Source: CAZSDP01 sp964605665 (GTDB lineage: Bacteria; Planctomycetota; UBA8108; UBA1146). Taken from it: a stretch of DNA of 64,000 nucleotides. The number at the start of each line of letters is the position of its first letter. The stretch's first letter is position 1. The notes below the pieces were generated by a model. The model was not told the origin of the DNA. It did not search any database and was given only the letters and a program-made list of their open reading frames with translations. Position numbers and translations under genes: made by a program. Where the stretch lies: the NCBI GenBank assembly GCA_964605665.1, contig CAZSDP010000014.1, positions 1 to 64,000 on the forward strand. The letters run 5' to 3'. Shown here piece by piece: positions 25,239 through 34,078 of this stretch.

Positions 25239-26528
25239 ATGGCGAATTGGACATTGAACAAGAAAAATCCCGAACCGTACGTCGCTCAGATTCCAGGCTC
25301 GAAGTCGTACACCAACCGAGCGCTGGTGATCGCGGCGATGCGACCGGGAACCACCGAAATCGTCGGTGCCTTGAAGTCGGATGACACCGTGCGGCTCGCG
25401 CGAGCCCTCGGAAGTTTCGGAGGAATCGAGATCTCCGACACCGATCGTGGATTCCGCGTGTCTCGCGTGGATGGACCGATCACCGCTCCGGAAGCTCCGA
25501 TGGATATGGGGGGAGCTGGAACCCCCGCTCGGTTCCTTCTCGCCTTCGCCGCCAGTGCCGAAGGAGAGAGTGTGGTCACCGGGAACCCCCGTCTCTGTGA
25601 ACGTCCGATGGATGACATTTTGGACACTCTGCAGGCGATCGGAATCAACCTCGAGTGCCAGGGAAGTGCAGGCTGCCTTCCAGTCAAAGTCACCGGCGGA
25701 ACTCCCAACAGCAAGGAGTGGACGATTCGAGGGGACGTCTCGTCCCAGTTTACGAGCTCCTTATTGCTCTTCGCTTCTCAGCAGAGCGAAGGGCCGATCT
25801 CGATCCACGCCGAAGGAAACATCGTCTCCCGCCCCTATATCGAGATGACCCTCTCGATGATGCGAAGCTGCGGGCTTCAGGTCGAAGCGACTGGGGACCG
25901 TGATTACACGGTGCAACCGAGCACTCCCAACGCAGAAACGATCCAAGTCGAGGTGGACGCCAGCGGCATGTCCTACTTCTTGGCCGCAGCAGCATTGACC
26001 GGGACAACGGTGCGAATCGAAGGAATCGGCAAGAACTCGGCTCAGGGCGATGTCGGTTTGGCGCGCGCCTTCGAGTCGATGGGGTGCACCCTCGACATGG
26101 GCGATGACGCCATCGAACTCACCGGCGGACCGCTGCGAGGGATCGACATCGATATGGAAGTGATGCCGGACGTGGTTCTCACTCTGGCCGCGATCGCTTG
26201 CCGAGCAGAGGGGATCACCAGAGTCACGAACATCGCGAACTTGCGGGTTAAAGAGTGTGATCGGATCCATGCTGCCGCCGCAGAACTCGGTCGCCTGGGA
26301 GTCACAGTGGAAGAAGGCGAAGACTTCCTGGTGATCCACCCCGGGGCTGAACTCAAAGAGGCGCTGATCCACACCTACGATGACCATCGGGTGGCGATGG
26401 CGTTCGCGATTCTCGGCCTCGATCATGATCCGATCGAAATCGAGGAACCGGAGTGTGTCGGAAAGTCATTCCCCGACTTCTGGAATGAATTCGAACGCTT
26501 CCGTGCCCATCACAACAGCTCAACCTAG
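25239..26528 (+). CDS. aroA: 3-phosphoshikimate 1-carboxyvinyltransferase (EPSP synthase)
   Basis: Adds the enolpyruvyl group of PEP to shikimate-3-phosphate. Conserved points in the 429 residues: PGSKSYTNRAL, GTPARFL, RLCERPM, DVSSQFTSSLLL, VMPDVVLTLA (catalytic Asp), LRVKECDRI (catalytic Glu), YDDHRVAM and CVGKSFPDFW (PEP-site Lys). The usual Asn of the GNAGT motif is Gly (MGGAGT). The start has GGAAAGG upstream. It is followed 45 bp later, same strand, by the iPGM-like gene. I read it as a genuine aroA; a paralogue for a secondary pathway is possible given the neighbourhood. Confidence 0.88.
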   Translation: MANWTLNKKNPEPYVAQIPGSKSYTNRALVIAAMRPGTTEIVGALKSDDTVRLARALGSFGGIEISDTDRGFRVSRVDGPITAPEAPMDMGGAGTPARFLLAFAASAEGESVVTGNPRLCERPMDDILDTLQAIGINLECQGSAGCLPVKVTGGTPNSKEWTIRGDVSSQFTSSLLLFASQQSEGPISIHAEGNIVSRPYIEMTLSMMRSCGLQVEATGDRDYTVQPSTPNAETIQVEVDASGMSYFLAAAALTGTTVRIEGIGKNSAQGDVGLARAFESMGCTLDMGDDAIELTGGPLRGIDIDMEVMPDVVLTLAAIACRAEGITRVTNIANLRVKECDRIHAAAAELGRLGVTVEEGEDFLVIHPGAELKEALIHTYDDHRVAMAFAILGLDHDPIEIEEPECVGKSFPDFWNEFERFRAHHNSST

Positions 26529-26573
26529 TTCGATTCCTTTCGACCACCGTCGAGACGAGAGAGAGGCTCCCCG

Positions 26574-28049
26574 GTGCGCAGAACGATCTTGCTGATCCTC
26601 GACGGTGCGGGGTACTCCCCCGACCCTCAAGGCAATGCCGTGACCGCTGAGACTCTTCCGCACATCTTTTCGGCGATGGAACAGCATCGGTTCGCGACCC
26701 TCCTCGCCGCGGAAGGCGCCGTCGGATTGGAAGCGGGACAAGTCGGCAATTCAGAGGTGGGACACCTCACTCTCGGAGCAGGTCGAGTGGTGCTCTCGAT
26801 GACGTGTCGCCTCGCCGATGCGTATCAGCGCGGAACCTGGGCAAACGACCCTGCGTGGTCGAAGATCGCCGCTGCGGGAGTCCTCCACCTGGTCGGTCTC
26901 CTCTCCGATGCGGGGGTCCACGGGTTGGTCCGCACCATCGAACACGCCGCAAAAATCGCGGCGGAATCTGGGGTGAAGGAGATTGTGATCCACCCCGTGC
27001 TCGACGGGGTCGACGCCCGCGCGGGCTCCGCTGGGAAGCTCCTACGCGACCTGCAAGAGGCGCTGACCGATGTTCCCGGGGTTTCCTTCGGGGTGGTGCA
27101 CGGCCGCAAGACCTTCTGCGACCGCAGCGGCGACTTGGAATTGACGCGGATCTCCACCACCGCTCTCCAAGGTGGGCAACCACTCGAACCGTTCCGCTTC
27201 GAAGAGCTGGAGGCGCACGTTGCCAAGGAGAGCGAGATGAGCTTTCCGGCGCGAATGATGGAGGGGAACCGGGTGATCAAAGCGGGAGAGCCGGTTCTGA
27301 TCACCAATAATCGCGCCGACCGAGTCCGCCAGGTGATCGACGTCCTCGGGGAAACTCAAACGGTCTACACGATCGTCGATCCCGGCGAAGGGGTCCGAGC
27401 CCCGGAAAAGATCTTCTTTCCCATCGAAAAGGTCACCGACGGCATCGCGTCAGAATTGATCGCGGCGGGGATCCGGTCGAGTCGCATCGCAGAGAAGTGC
27501 AAGTTCCCCCACGTCACCTTCTTCTATAACGGATTCGACGCTGGAGCGGAGGGAGAAGGTCACTGCATCCCTTCGATTGCGGAGCATGAAATCGCCGCGA
27601 AGCCGGAGATGGGGATCGAAGCGGTCACCGAAAAGATTCTGGAGAAACTCGCGGATCAGGACGAACGTTACATCGTCGCCAACATCTGTAATCTCGATCA
27701 GGTGGGGCACCTCGGACGCCTCGATCTGGCAACCCGAGCGGCAGATGTGGTCGACGCGGCATTTCAGAAGATCACCGCGGCGGCGCAGGAACACGGTTGG
27801 AGTGTGATCGCCACCTCCGATCACGGCTGTGCAGACTTGGTGGTCGCCGCCGATGGTGGACCGTTCGGCTCGCACACCGACCGTCCAGTCCCCTTCTTCG
27901 CCATCCCGGCGCCAGGACTCTCTCTCGAGTGGATCGATGGTGAGGGAACCTTGGCGAATGTGGCGGCGAGCTGCCTCGACGCACTCGGGCTCGAGATTCC
28001 CGAGCGGATGGAACCTCCATTGGTGAAATTCCACGAAACCGATCGCTGA
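26574..28049 (+). CDS. Bacterial iPGM (GpmI)-like enzyme with altered substrate site
   Basis: A 491-residue member of the cofactor-independent phosphoglycerate mutase family. Metal/nucleophile residues are present: LILDGAG, GNSEVGHL (Ser), LDQVGHLG, TSDHGCAD and GSHTDRPVPF; also NNRADRVRQV and FPHVTFFYNG. But the motif normally GRD reads GVD, and the Arg-rich DRDKRW segment reads DRSGDLELTR, so two arginines that bind phosphoglycerate appear missing. Either weak PGM activity or a different phosphate/phosphonate substrate is possible. The GTG start follows a GAGAGAGAGG purine tract. Forms a likely operon with aroA. A separate ApgM at 4554-5759 could supply the glycolytic reaction. Confidence 0.8.
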   Translation: MRRTILLILDGAGYSPDPQGNAVTAETLPHIFSAMEQHRFATLLAAEGAVGLEAGQVGNSEVGHLTLGAGRVVLSMTCRLADAYQRGTWANDPAWSKIAAAGVLHLVGLLSDAGVHGLVRTIEHAAKIAAESGVKEIVIHPVLDGVDARAGSAGKLLRDLQEALTDVPGVSFGVVHGRKTFCDRSGDLELTRISTTALQGGQPLEPFRFEELEAHVAKESEMSFPARMMEGNRVIKAGEPVLITNNRADRVRQVIDVLGETQTVYTIVDPGEGVRAPEKIFFPIEKVTDGIASELIAAGIRSSRIAEKCKFPHVTFFYNGFDAGAEGEGHCIPSIAEHEIAAKPEMGIEAVTEKILEKLADQDERYIVANICNLDQVGHLGRLDLATRAADVVDAAFQKITAAAQEHGWSVIATSDHGCADLVVAADGGPFGSHTDRPVPFFAIPAPGLSLEWIDGEGTLANVAASCLDALGLEIPERMEPPLVKFHETDR

Positions 28050-28104
28050 TCAGCCGGTTTCTCCGCGATTTTCTTAGTAGAGGGTCGGTCGATCGTACGA
28101 GAGG

Positions 28105-28581
28105 TCAATCACCGCAGGTGGGAGTGCTCGAGCCGACATCGCTCTTGGTCTCAGACGCAGGATTGGTCTCAAGCACAGAGTCTTGAGGGGCCATCATGTC
28201 GTCGACCAACAGATAAAATTCCCAGTGCAGACCGTCGGGGTCCTGCACCCAGAACTTCGATTGGCGAGAGTGGCAACAGATCACGTCGGGTTGCTCCTTG
28301 ATCCAACAACCGATCGCTTTCATCCGGGATCGTGCAGCGTCGAGAATCTCCTGGCTCTCGACCCGGATACCCATGTGATCGAGCCGATTCCCTTTGCGGA
28401 TTTTCTTGCCATCGCTCAAGGCGAGAACCACCGGTGGTGAGGTGAGGTTGAAACGGACATAGCCATCCTTCACCTTATCGGGCTCTTGATCGAAGAGAAC
28501 CCGATAGAATTCCCGCGATCGCTCGAGATCGTGAACTCTTAGGGAAATGTGGAGTCGATTGTCGTCAGCAGACATGTTCAT
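28105..28581 (-). CDS. VOC-family protein resembling ArsI C-As lyase
   Basis: A 158-residue vicinal-oxygen-chelate protein. It begins HISLRVHDLERSREFY and ends FWVQDPDGLHWEFY. Candidate metal ligands His11, His69 and Glu121 and the adjacent pair Cys102-Cys103 (ICCHSRQSKFW) have the spacing known from ArsI/CadI, where the Cys pair binds trivalent arsenic. It would cleave the C-As bond of methylarsenite or a related organo-element compound. The ATG at 28581 follows AAAGAGG; upstream extension of the frame runs through phnW and is not coding. Divergent from phnW with a 154-bp shared upstream region. No ars genes are nearby. Confidence 0.72.
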   Translation of the reverse strand: MNMSADDNRLHISLRVHDLERSREFYRVLFDQEPDKVKDGYVRFNLTSPPVVLALSDGKKIRKGNRLDHMGIRVESQEILDAARSRMKAIGCWIKEQPDVICCHSRQSKFWVQDPDGLHWEFYLLVDDMMAPQDSVLETNPASETKSDVGSSTPTCGD

Positions 28582-28620
28582 AAATAGAACCTCTTTGAAG
28601 GACTGAACGGGATCTGTCTC

Positions 28621-28662
28621 CGGTATCAAAAGGTTATCATCTGAACGCTGATCTCGATACCG
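28621..28662. promoter_or_regulatory. Inverted repeat between divergent VOC and phnW genes
   Basis: CGGTATC (28621-28627) and its exact complement GATACCG (28656-28662) are separated by 28 bases in the intergenic control region. Could bind a dimeric regulator; short enough to be chance. Confidence 0.25.
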
Positions 28663-28735
28663 CGACAGTCCAACATCGTTAGAGAGTCGCCAGCTGATCG
28701 ACGCGATCACAGCCGCAGAAACGACCGAGGACATC

Positions 28736-29842
28736 ATGGATCCAAAACTGTTCACCCCCGGCCCGCTCACCACCAGCCGCACCGTCAAGGAAGCGATGCT
28801 GCGTGATCTCGGATCTCGTGAATCGGAATTCATCGAGATCGTCGCTGAGGTTCGCTCCGAGCTCCTCAAACTCGCGGGAGCGAATCCTGCGGCAGAAACC
28901 CATGATTCGGTGATCATCCAGGGGAGCGGTACCTTCGGCATCGAAAGTCTGATCTCGAGCGCGATCCCAGCGGATGGACATCTCCTCGTCTTGAACAATG
29001 GCGTCTACGGAGCGCGCATCGAGACGATCGCAAAAATCTACGGCATTCCCGTAACTTCCCTTCGAACCGCACTCGACACTCCGCCCACCGCGGAAGCGGT
29101 CAGCGAAGCCCTCACCGCGGATCGATCGATCACGCACGTCGCAGCGGTGCACTGCGAAACAACCTCCGGAGTCTTGAACCCCGTCGAAGAGATCGGTGCC
29201 GCCGTTCGGGCCGCGGGAAAGACCTATCTGATCGATGCGATGAGTTCCTTGGGAGGAATCCCGCTGACCTTCGAGGAGAGCGCGGCGGACGCCATCGTTT
29301 CGTCGTCGAACAAGTGCATCGAAGGGGTGCCGGGCTTCTCCTTCGTGTTGGCAAAACACGACTTCCTTCTCGAATGCGCCGGCCGCGCTCGAACTCTCTC
29401 TCTCGATCTCCACGCTCAGTGGACGGGACTGGAAAAGAACGGGCAGTTTCGGTTTACCCCTCCCACCCACGTGATCCTCGCCTTCGCACAAGCTCTTCGA
29501 GAACTGTCAGAGGAAGGTGGCGTCACCGCCCGCACCAAACGATACGCAGAGAATCAACAACGCATCGTCGACGGGATGGAAGCGCTCCGCTTTCGAACAG
29601 TCCTCGCTCGGGAAGTGCAAAGCCCGATCATCACCAGTTTTCACGAGCCGAAAGACCCGAACTACGACTTCGAAACATTTCACGATGCATTGGCACGCAG
29701 AGGGTCCGCCATCTACCCCGGTAAGCTCGCGGACATCGATGCTTTCCGGATCGGATCGGTCGGTCAGATTCACTCCGCGGATGTCGACGCGTTACTCTCG
29801 GCGGTTGCCGAGGCGATCGACGAGCTGGGAATCACGGTGTGA
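28736..29842 (+). CDS. phnW: 2-aminoethylphosphonate-pyruvate aminotransferase
   Basis: A 368-residue PLP fold-type I enzyme that interconverts phosphonoacetaldehyde and 2-aminoethylphosphonate with pyruvate/alanine. Signatures: LFTPGPLTTSRTVKEAML, GSGTFGIESLI, HCETTSGVLNP, IDAMSSLGGIP and the PLP lysine in SSSNKCIEGVPGFSF (about Lys193). Together with the phosphonopyruvate decarboxylase next door it supports synthesis rather than breakdown; no phosphonoacetaldehyde hydrolase (phnX) is present. Its TGA abuts the TGA of the opposite-strand decarboxylase with no spacer. Confidence 0.93.
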   Translation: MDPKLFTPGPLTTSRTVKEAMLRDLGSRESEFIEIVAEVRSELLKLAGANPAAETHDSVIIQGSGTFGIESLISSAIPADGHLLVLNNGVYGARIETIAKIYGIPVTSLRTALDTPPTAEAVSEALTADRSITHVAAVHCETTSGVLNPVEEIGAAVRAAGKTYLIDAMSSLGGIPLTFEESAADAIVSSSNKCIEGVPGFSFVLAKHDFLLECAGRARTLSLDLHAQWTGLEKNGQFRFTPPTHVILAFAQALRELSEEGGVTARTKRYAENQQRIVDGMEALRFRTVLAREVQSPIITSFHEPKDPNYDFETFHDALARRGSAIYPGKLADIDAFRIGSVGQIHSADVDALLSAVAEAIDELGITV

Positions 29843-30985
29843 TCAAGCCCCTCGAGAGAGCCAATCGCGAAACCTCTGCGCCACTTCGACCGGCGTCATC
29901 GTGGGGCGCGGCAATTTGCGGTCGACCCGAGGTTCGGTGCGGACATGGATAAAGGCGGGGCCTGGGCTCCGATCATCGAGAGCGTGCTGGAAAGATCGAA
30001 GGTCATCGGCACGCACCACTCTTCGGTAACCACTCCCTTGGGCGATGGCAGCAAAGTCCACGGCGGGTGAAACGGTCGCTTGACTCCCCGTCGAATCGTG
30101 CACTTCGTTGTCGAGTAGAACATGCACGAAATTCTCGGGAGCCTCGAAGGCGATCGTTGCCATCACTCCCATTCTCATCAGGAGGGCGCCGTCCCCATCG
30201 AGAGCGATCACCCGTCGCTCGGGAAGAGTGCGGGCAATTCCCAGCCCGAGGCTGGAGATACAACCCATCGAGCCCACCATGTAGAGCTGATTCTCCGTAT
30301 CACCCCGAGCATAGAGTGATCGACCGGTGAATCCGGTCGTCGCCAAGACCGCATCCTTCTCCGCCGCCACCTCGCGGACCACATCGAGAACATCGTCGAG
30401 ATCATGGGTCACGGAGAGAGTACCGGGGATCGAGGAGGGTGCTTCGAGAGGGCGACGTTGATACGGCACCATCTCTCCATCTCCGGAAATCGTCCCTTTC
30501 GAGATGATGATCGCGAATGGAGTGCGAGCGTTCTTGAGGTGCTCGTCGGCGCGATCGAGGAGTTCGGGCAGGTCGGAAAGATCTTCAGGGAAGTGTCCGT
30601 AGGGGATTCCCATCAACTCGAAGAGCTGCGGAGTGATCTGGCCCATCCGATGGTGCTGCGGTTCGTCAGGTGCCCCCCCCGGCTGTCCCCGCCAAGTGGC
30701 CAAGATCAGGACTGGCAATTGAAAGGTCTCGGTCAGAGAAGTGAACGGATTGACGGCGTTTCCCAAGCCAGAGTTCTGAAAGAGGACCACCCCTCTCGAC
30801 CCTGCAAGTTCAGCCCCCGCGGCGATCGCGACCGCGTCCCCCTCATTGACCGCACCGATGTAGTCGATCTCTTCGGAGGTGATGACGGTGTTGATCAGAG
30901 GGGTGAGATAGGAACAGGGCACCCCTGAATAGAGGCGAAAGCCTCGATCACTGAGAGCAGAAACGAAGGCGGTCGCGGCGATCAT
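29843..30985 (-). CDS. aepY: Phosphonopyruvate decarboxylase
   Basis: A 380-residue thiamine-diphosphate enzyme converting phosphonopyruvate to phosphonoacetaldehyde and CO2, the step that makes phosphonate biosynthesis irreversible. N-terminal part: YSGVPCSYLTPLIN, GAVNEGDAVAIAAGAELAG, FQNSGLGNAVNP. C-terminal TPP motif: ALDGDGALLMRMG...LLDNEVHDSTGSQ. ATG preceded by GGAGGAAAC. Convergent with phnW. The PEP phosphonomutase that should make its substrate is not in this window. Confidence 0.92.
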   Translation of the reverse strand: MIAATAFVSALSDRGFRLYSGVPCSYLTPLINTVITSEEIDYIGAVNEGDAVAIAAGAELAGSRGVVLFQNSGLGNAVNPFTSLTETFQLPVLILATWRGQPGGAPDEPQHHRMGQITPQLFELMGIPYGHFPEDLSDLPELLDRADEHLKNARTPFAIIISKGTISGDGEMVPYQRRPLEAPSSIPGTLSVTHDLDDVLDVVREVAAEKDAVLATTGFTGRSLYARGDTENQLYMVGSMGCISSLGLGIARTLPERRVIALDGDGALLMRMGVMATIAFEAPENFVHVLLDNEVHDSTGSQATVSPAVDFAAIAQGSGYRRVVRADDLRSFQHALDDRSPGPAFIHVRTEPRVDRKLPRPTMTPVEVAQRFRDWLSRGA

Positions 30986-31122
30986 GTTTCCTCCATGCTG
31001 GAGTCGAGAGACAGATCCTCCCCCTCACCAGGAGAGAGGATGACGATCATCGAACAGGGGGTCTATCGGAGCAAGAGCCACCTGAGAATTGAAGGGGCTC
31101 ACTCCGCAGCTCACTCTCTTGG

Positions 31123-32436
31123 TCAATCCCCGATCAGCTTGGCGATCTGGTTGAAGAACTCGATCGTTCTCTCCGGCCACTTCGGATCGAGATTTCTAAA
31201 AGGAAACACCGCGCGCCGAAAGAGCTGATGCGCGGTGGCGATTTCGAGGTCGCGGCGGTCAGGGAGAGTTCCTCCCGAACGATAACCTTCGAGGAAGGCG
31301 TCGACAAACTCGGTCGAACGTCCCTCCGACCAACTGCTGGCCGCAAATGACCCCAAGTCGGTCACCGGTATTCCGATCCCCGATCGGTCGAGATCGACGA
31401 AGACCACCTGATCCCCGACCAAAACGATCTGATCGAGATGCAGGTCTCCGTGGAGCGGAGCGACTCGATCGATCGCGAGAGTAGACATCTCAATCTGAAG
31501 TTTCTTGGAGAGAGCGCGGATTCGCGTCTCTTCGGTCGGGATCAGAAGGACGAGATCCTCGGTGAGTCGCTGCAGATCTCTGCTCTCCTCGGTAGGAGTG
31601 GGAAGTTGCGGGAGTTCGACCTGGAGAGAGTGAAATTCGGCGAGGGCCGCGCCCACCCGTTGAGCAGACTCGAGATCTGATTCGAGGGAATCCCCCACCA
31701 CCCACTCTGTCGACGACCACGAACGGCTTTCGATGAATCCCCACGTCTCCGGAACACGCCAGTGACGATCGGTACCGACCGCCGCTTCGATGGCGCGAGC
31801 GGTTGCCACCGATGGTCCTGCAGTTTCAGGAGTCGCGACTTTGACATGCCAATAGAGTCGGACTTTCTCATCTCGGGATTCATGTCGAACCCCCACTCGC
31901 ACTCGAAAGACTGCTCGACGACCTGGCTTGTAGGCGAGAAGCTCCGTTCGGATGTGGCGCTTCTGCAGTCTCCACTCCCCCGCTGGATACGCGTTCGGTC
32001 GTGTCTTCGAGAGAGCGCGGCGAAATCGCGTGGGGTCATAGACATAACGAAGGGATGGAAGCTCCGGATCGTTCGGGAATGGAGCGGCGACCAAGGGAGG
32101 ATCCTCCGAGAGGAAAGGTTCGAACCCCTCCTCACCGATCACCGGTTCCCGCCTGATCAACTTCTCGTAAGCGGTGCGCGCTCGCTCACGATCGGGGTAG
32201 AGGTGCAGGAGGAATCCGAGGGGAGGTCGCTCCCCCTTTCCTCCCGAAGTGCCGACCACCGTCAATCGGCAGGAGGTGTCAGGTTTCCAACGGAGATAGC
32301 CCACCGACGCGCGAAAGTCCGTGACTTCGAAGACCCGACCCGCCGCGGCCCACTCCGACCAGAGTGGGCCGTCGAGAAGGAGCGGTAGAGCGGGCAAACC
32401 GTGCTCAGGAAGAGGGAATTGCGCCGGGCGATTCAC
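31123..32436 (-). CDS. Aminoglycoside-phosphotransferase/choline-kinase-like protein
   Basis: A 437-residue protein. The C-terminal half has the APH catalytic loop PLHGDLHLDQIVLVG and the following metal Asp in VFVDLDRSGIGIPVTDLG. The N-terminal region (SVGYLRWKPDTSCRLTV; AYKPGRRAVFRVRV) matches the lysine-bearing lobe only loosely. Likely phosphorylates a small hydroxyl compound or sugar. The GTG start overlaps the stop of the upstream DinB-like gene (GTGA), so the two are co-translated. The setting among glycan genes suggests a sugar or head-group kinase; this is inference. Confidence 0.75.
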   Translation of the reverse strand: MNRPAQFPLPEHGLPALPLLLDGPLWSEWAAAGRVFEVTDFRASVGYLRWKPDTSCRLTVVGTSGGKGERPPLGFLLHLYPDRERARTAYEKLIRREPVIGEEGFEPFLSEDPPLVAAPFPNDPELPSLRYVYDPTRFRRALSKTRPNAYPAGEWRLQKRHIRTELLAYKPGRRAVFRVRVGVRHESRDEKVRLYWHVKVATPETAGPSVATARAIEAAVGTDRHWRVPETWGFIESRSWSSTEWVVGDSLESDLESAQRVGAALAEFHSLQVELPQLPTPTEESRDLQRLTEDLVLLIPTEETRIRALSKKLQIEMSTLAIDRVAPLHGDLHLDQIVLVGDQVVFVDLDRSGIGIPVTDLGSFAASSWSEGRSTEFVDAFLEGYRSGGTLPDRRDLEIATAHQLFRRAVFPFRNLDPKWPERTIEFFNQIAKLIGD

Positions 32437-32927
32437 GCTGGCGCGTCAACGCCGAGCCAGGCGTTCGCGGTCCCGAGTTCTGTCGCCCCACACACTTTGA
32501 TGTACTGAAAGAGCTGCAGTCGATAGGCGGAGATGAACTTCAAAGTCGTATCGACCAAGGCTGCTCCCAACGGCACTTCAGCTCCCCAAGGCATCAACGC
32601 AGAACGGCTCATGAACTCCTCTTCGGAGATTCCACCGATCCACTCCTTCGTCTTCGCCAATTGTTGGTCCATCGCCTCTGAAAATTGCTCGAGGGTCATT
32701 TCATTGGTCGATTCGGCATACTGCGACACCTTAGACCAGTCCTTGTTGAGCAACGCCTCAACAGGGGCCTCGACACACCAGGTGAGGTAGCGCATCAGTT
32801 CGATCGTCGAACGGCTTCCTTCCACCGGGCGATAATCGAGTTGCTGGGGATCGACTTTCGTCGCGAGGTGCTGACAGACTCGAGTCTCGTGAGCGATCGA
32901 ATCGAGGAATTGCTGCGCGGTGTACAT
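32433..32927 (-). CDS. DinB-like four-helix protein
   Basis: A 164-residue, mostly helical protein: MYTAQQFLDSIAHETRVCQHL, RPVEGSRSTIELMRYLTW and later LAKTKEWIGGISEEEF and KFISAYRLQLFQYIK. It fits the DinB/DUF664-type fold often used for thiol-dependent transfer or metal binding, but a full three-His metal site is not obvious. Overlaps the APH-like gene by four bases. Confidence 0.6.
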   Translation of the reverse strand: MYTAQQFLDSIAHETRVCQHLATKVDPQQLDYRPVEGSRSTIELMRYLTWCVEAPVEALLNKDWSKVSQYAESTNEMTLEQFSEAMDQQLAKTKEWIGGISEEEFMSRSALMPWGAEVPLGAALVDTTLKFISAYRLQLFQYIKVCGATELGTANAWLGVDAPA

Positions 32928-33087
32928 GGCATCTCATTTCTTAAACGATTGCGGTCGAAACGAATGCAAGAACGGCTCTCCCGAAGAGATGAGAGAGAGT
33001 AGCGCAAGGGGTCTTCGGTGGCGAGCCTTTGAGTCGAAAGCGAGCTATCAAGGAACGAGATGACTGGCGTGAAGGTCCCCGGAAGAC

Positions 33088-33879
33088 TCAGCTCTTCGGT
33101 TTGCGCGCAATGAGCTGGAAATGAGTATAGAGACTGGGAATCTCCACCACACGACTCAGTGAGTCGATCGAGAACGCCACCCAACGGCGGATCCCGCTCA
33201 AGCCACGATTCATCGTCTGGCGATATCGCACCTCGACTTCTTCGAAGCCGATCTCCTCCATGGCGGCAGCCAGTCCCTTCGGATCGAGACCATCCGAATA
33301 GGTATGATGGAACTCTGCAACATCCTCGAGATCACTGCCAAAGGTCTGACGCTTCCCCCGAAAGGAGAGCCGCTGCATGAGACCGTGGAATCGCCAGAAG
33401 GCCCGATTGGGGTCGTGATCGGTATAGACCATTCCACCGGGAGCTAAGATTCGAAATGCTTCGACGAGGGCGGGGCGAGGATCGCGAAGGTGATGGAGTA
33501 GCGCATACATCCCCACGACATCGATCGAGGCCTCCGCGAGCGGAATGCGATCGGCGCGACCGGAGAGGAGACGCCACTCGGGATTTTTCTCGAGAACTTG
33601 CGCGAGTAATCTCTCCGCTTGATCGAGGCCGATCACCTCTTCGAACTCACTCGCCGCCAGGCGCATCAGATTCCCGGTTCCACACCCGAGGTCGAGAAAA
33701 CGGGTTCCGCCGCTGCGAGAGCGCAGCTCATGGAGAGTGGCGCAGATCTCCCGTTGTCGTTCGAGCGAGAAAATACTCTCGTTTTGATCGTATTCCGCCA
33801 CCGTCTTTCGATTGTAGACGGTGCGATTTGCTCTCCGGACCTCTTCATTGCTCGGTAGAGTCGTGGTCGCCGGAATCAT
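33088..33879 (-). CDS. SAM-dependent methyltransferase (class I)
   Basis: A 263-residue enzyme with motif I FLDLGCGTGNLMRLA, the acidic post-I residue in VIGLDQAERLL, ASIDVVGMYALLHHLRDP and APGGMVYTDHDP. The ATG at 33879 follows GGAGTGAG; the longer open frame upstream crosses the divergent glycosyltransferase and is not coding. Probably modifies a lipid or glycan precursor, judging only from neighbours. Confidence 0.85.
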   Translation of the reverse strand: MIPATTTLPSNEEVRRANRTVYNRKTVAEYDQNESIFSLERQREICATLHELRSRSGGTRFLDLGCGTGNLMRLAASEFEEVIGLDQAERLLAQVLEKNPEWRLLSGRADRIPLAEASIDVVGMYALLHHLRDPRPALVEAFRILAPGGMVYTDHDPNRAFWRFHGLMQRLSFRGKRQTFGSDLEDVAEFHHTYSDGLDPKGLAAAMEEIGFEEVEVRYRQTMNRGLSGIRRWVAFSIDSLSRVVEIPSLYTHFQLIARKPKS

Positions 33880-34078
33880 GATCTCACTCCCTGAGGTGTT
33901 GCAAACGTGTTCCCTGAGCTGACGACAGTCGAGTGGGGGGCTATCTATCGATCGGCGCGATGCCCCCCATCCCCTCAGCACTTTTCCTCGAAGAAGGAGG
34001 GTCTCTTCTCCCGGAATCTCTGCCGAAAAGGTCGAATTCGACCGATATTGAATCGATGGCGAAATCTGGGAGAAACCG

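Noticed and set aside
28105..28998. 297-codon version of the VOC gene
   Set aside because: The first 139 codons are antisense to phnW and its promoter; the ATG at 28581 has a good ribosome site and begins the VOC fold.
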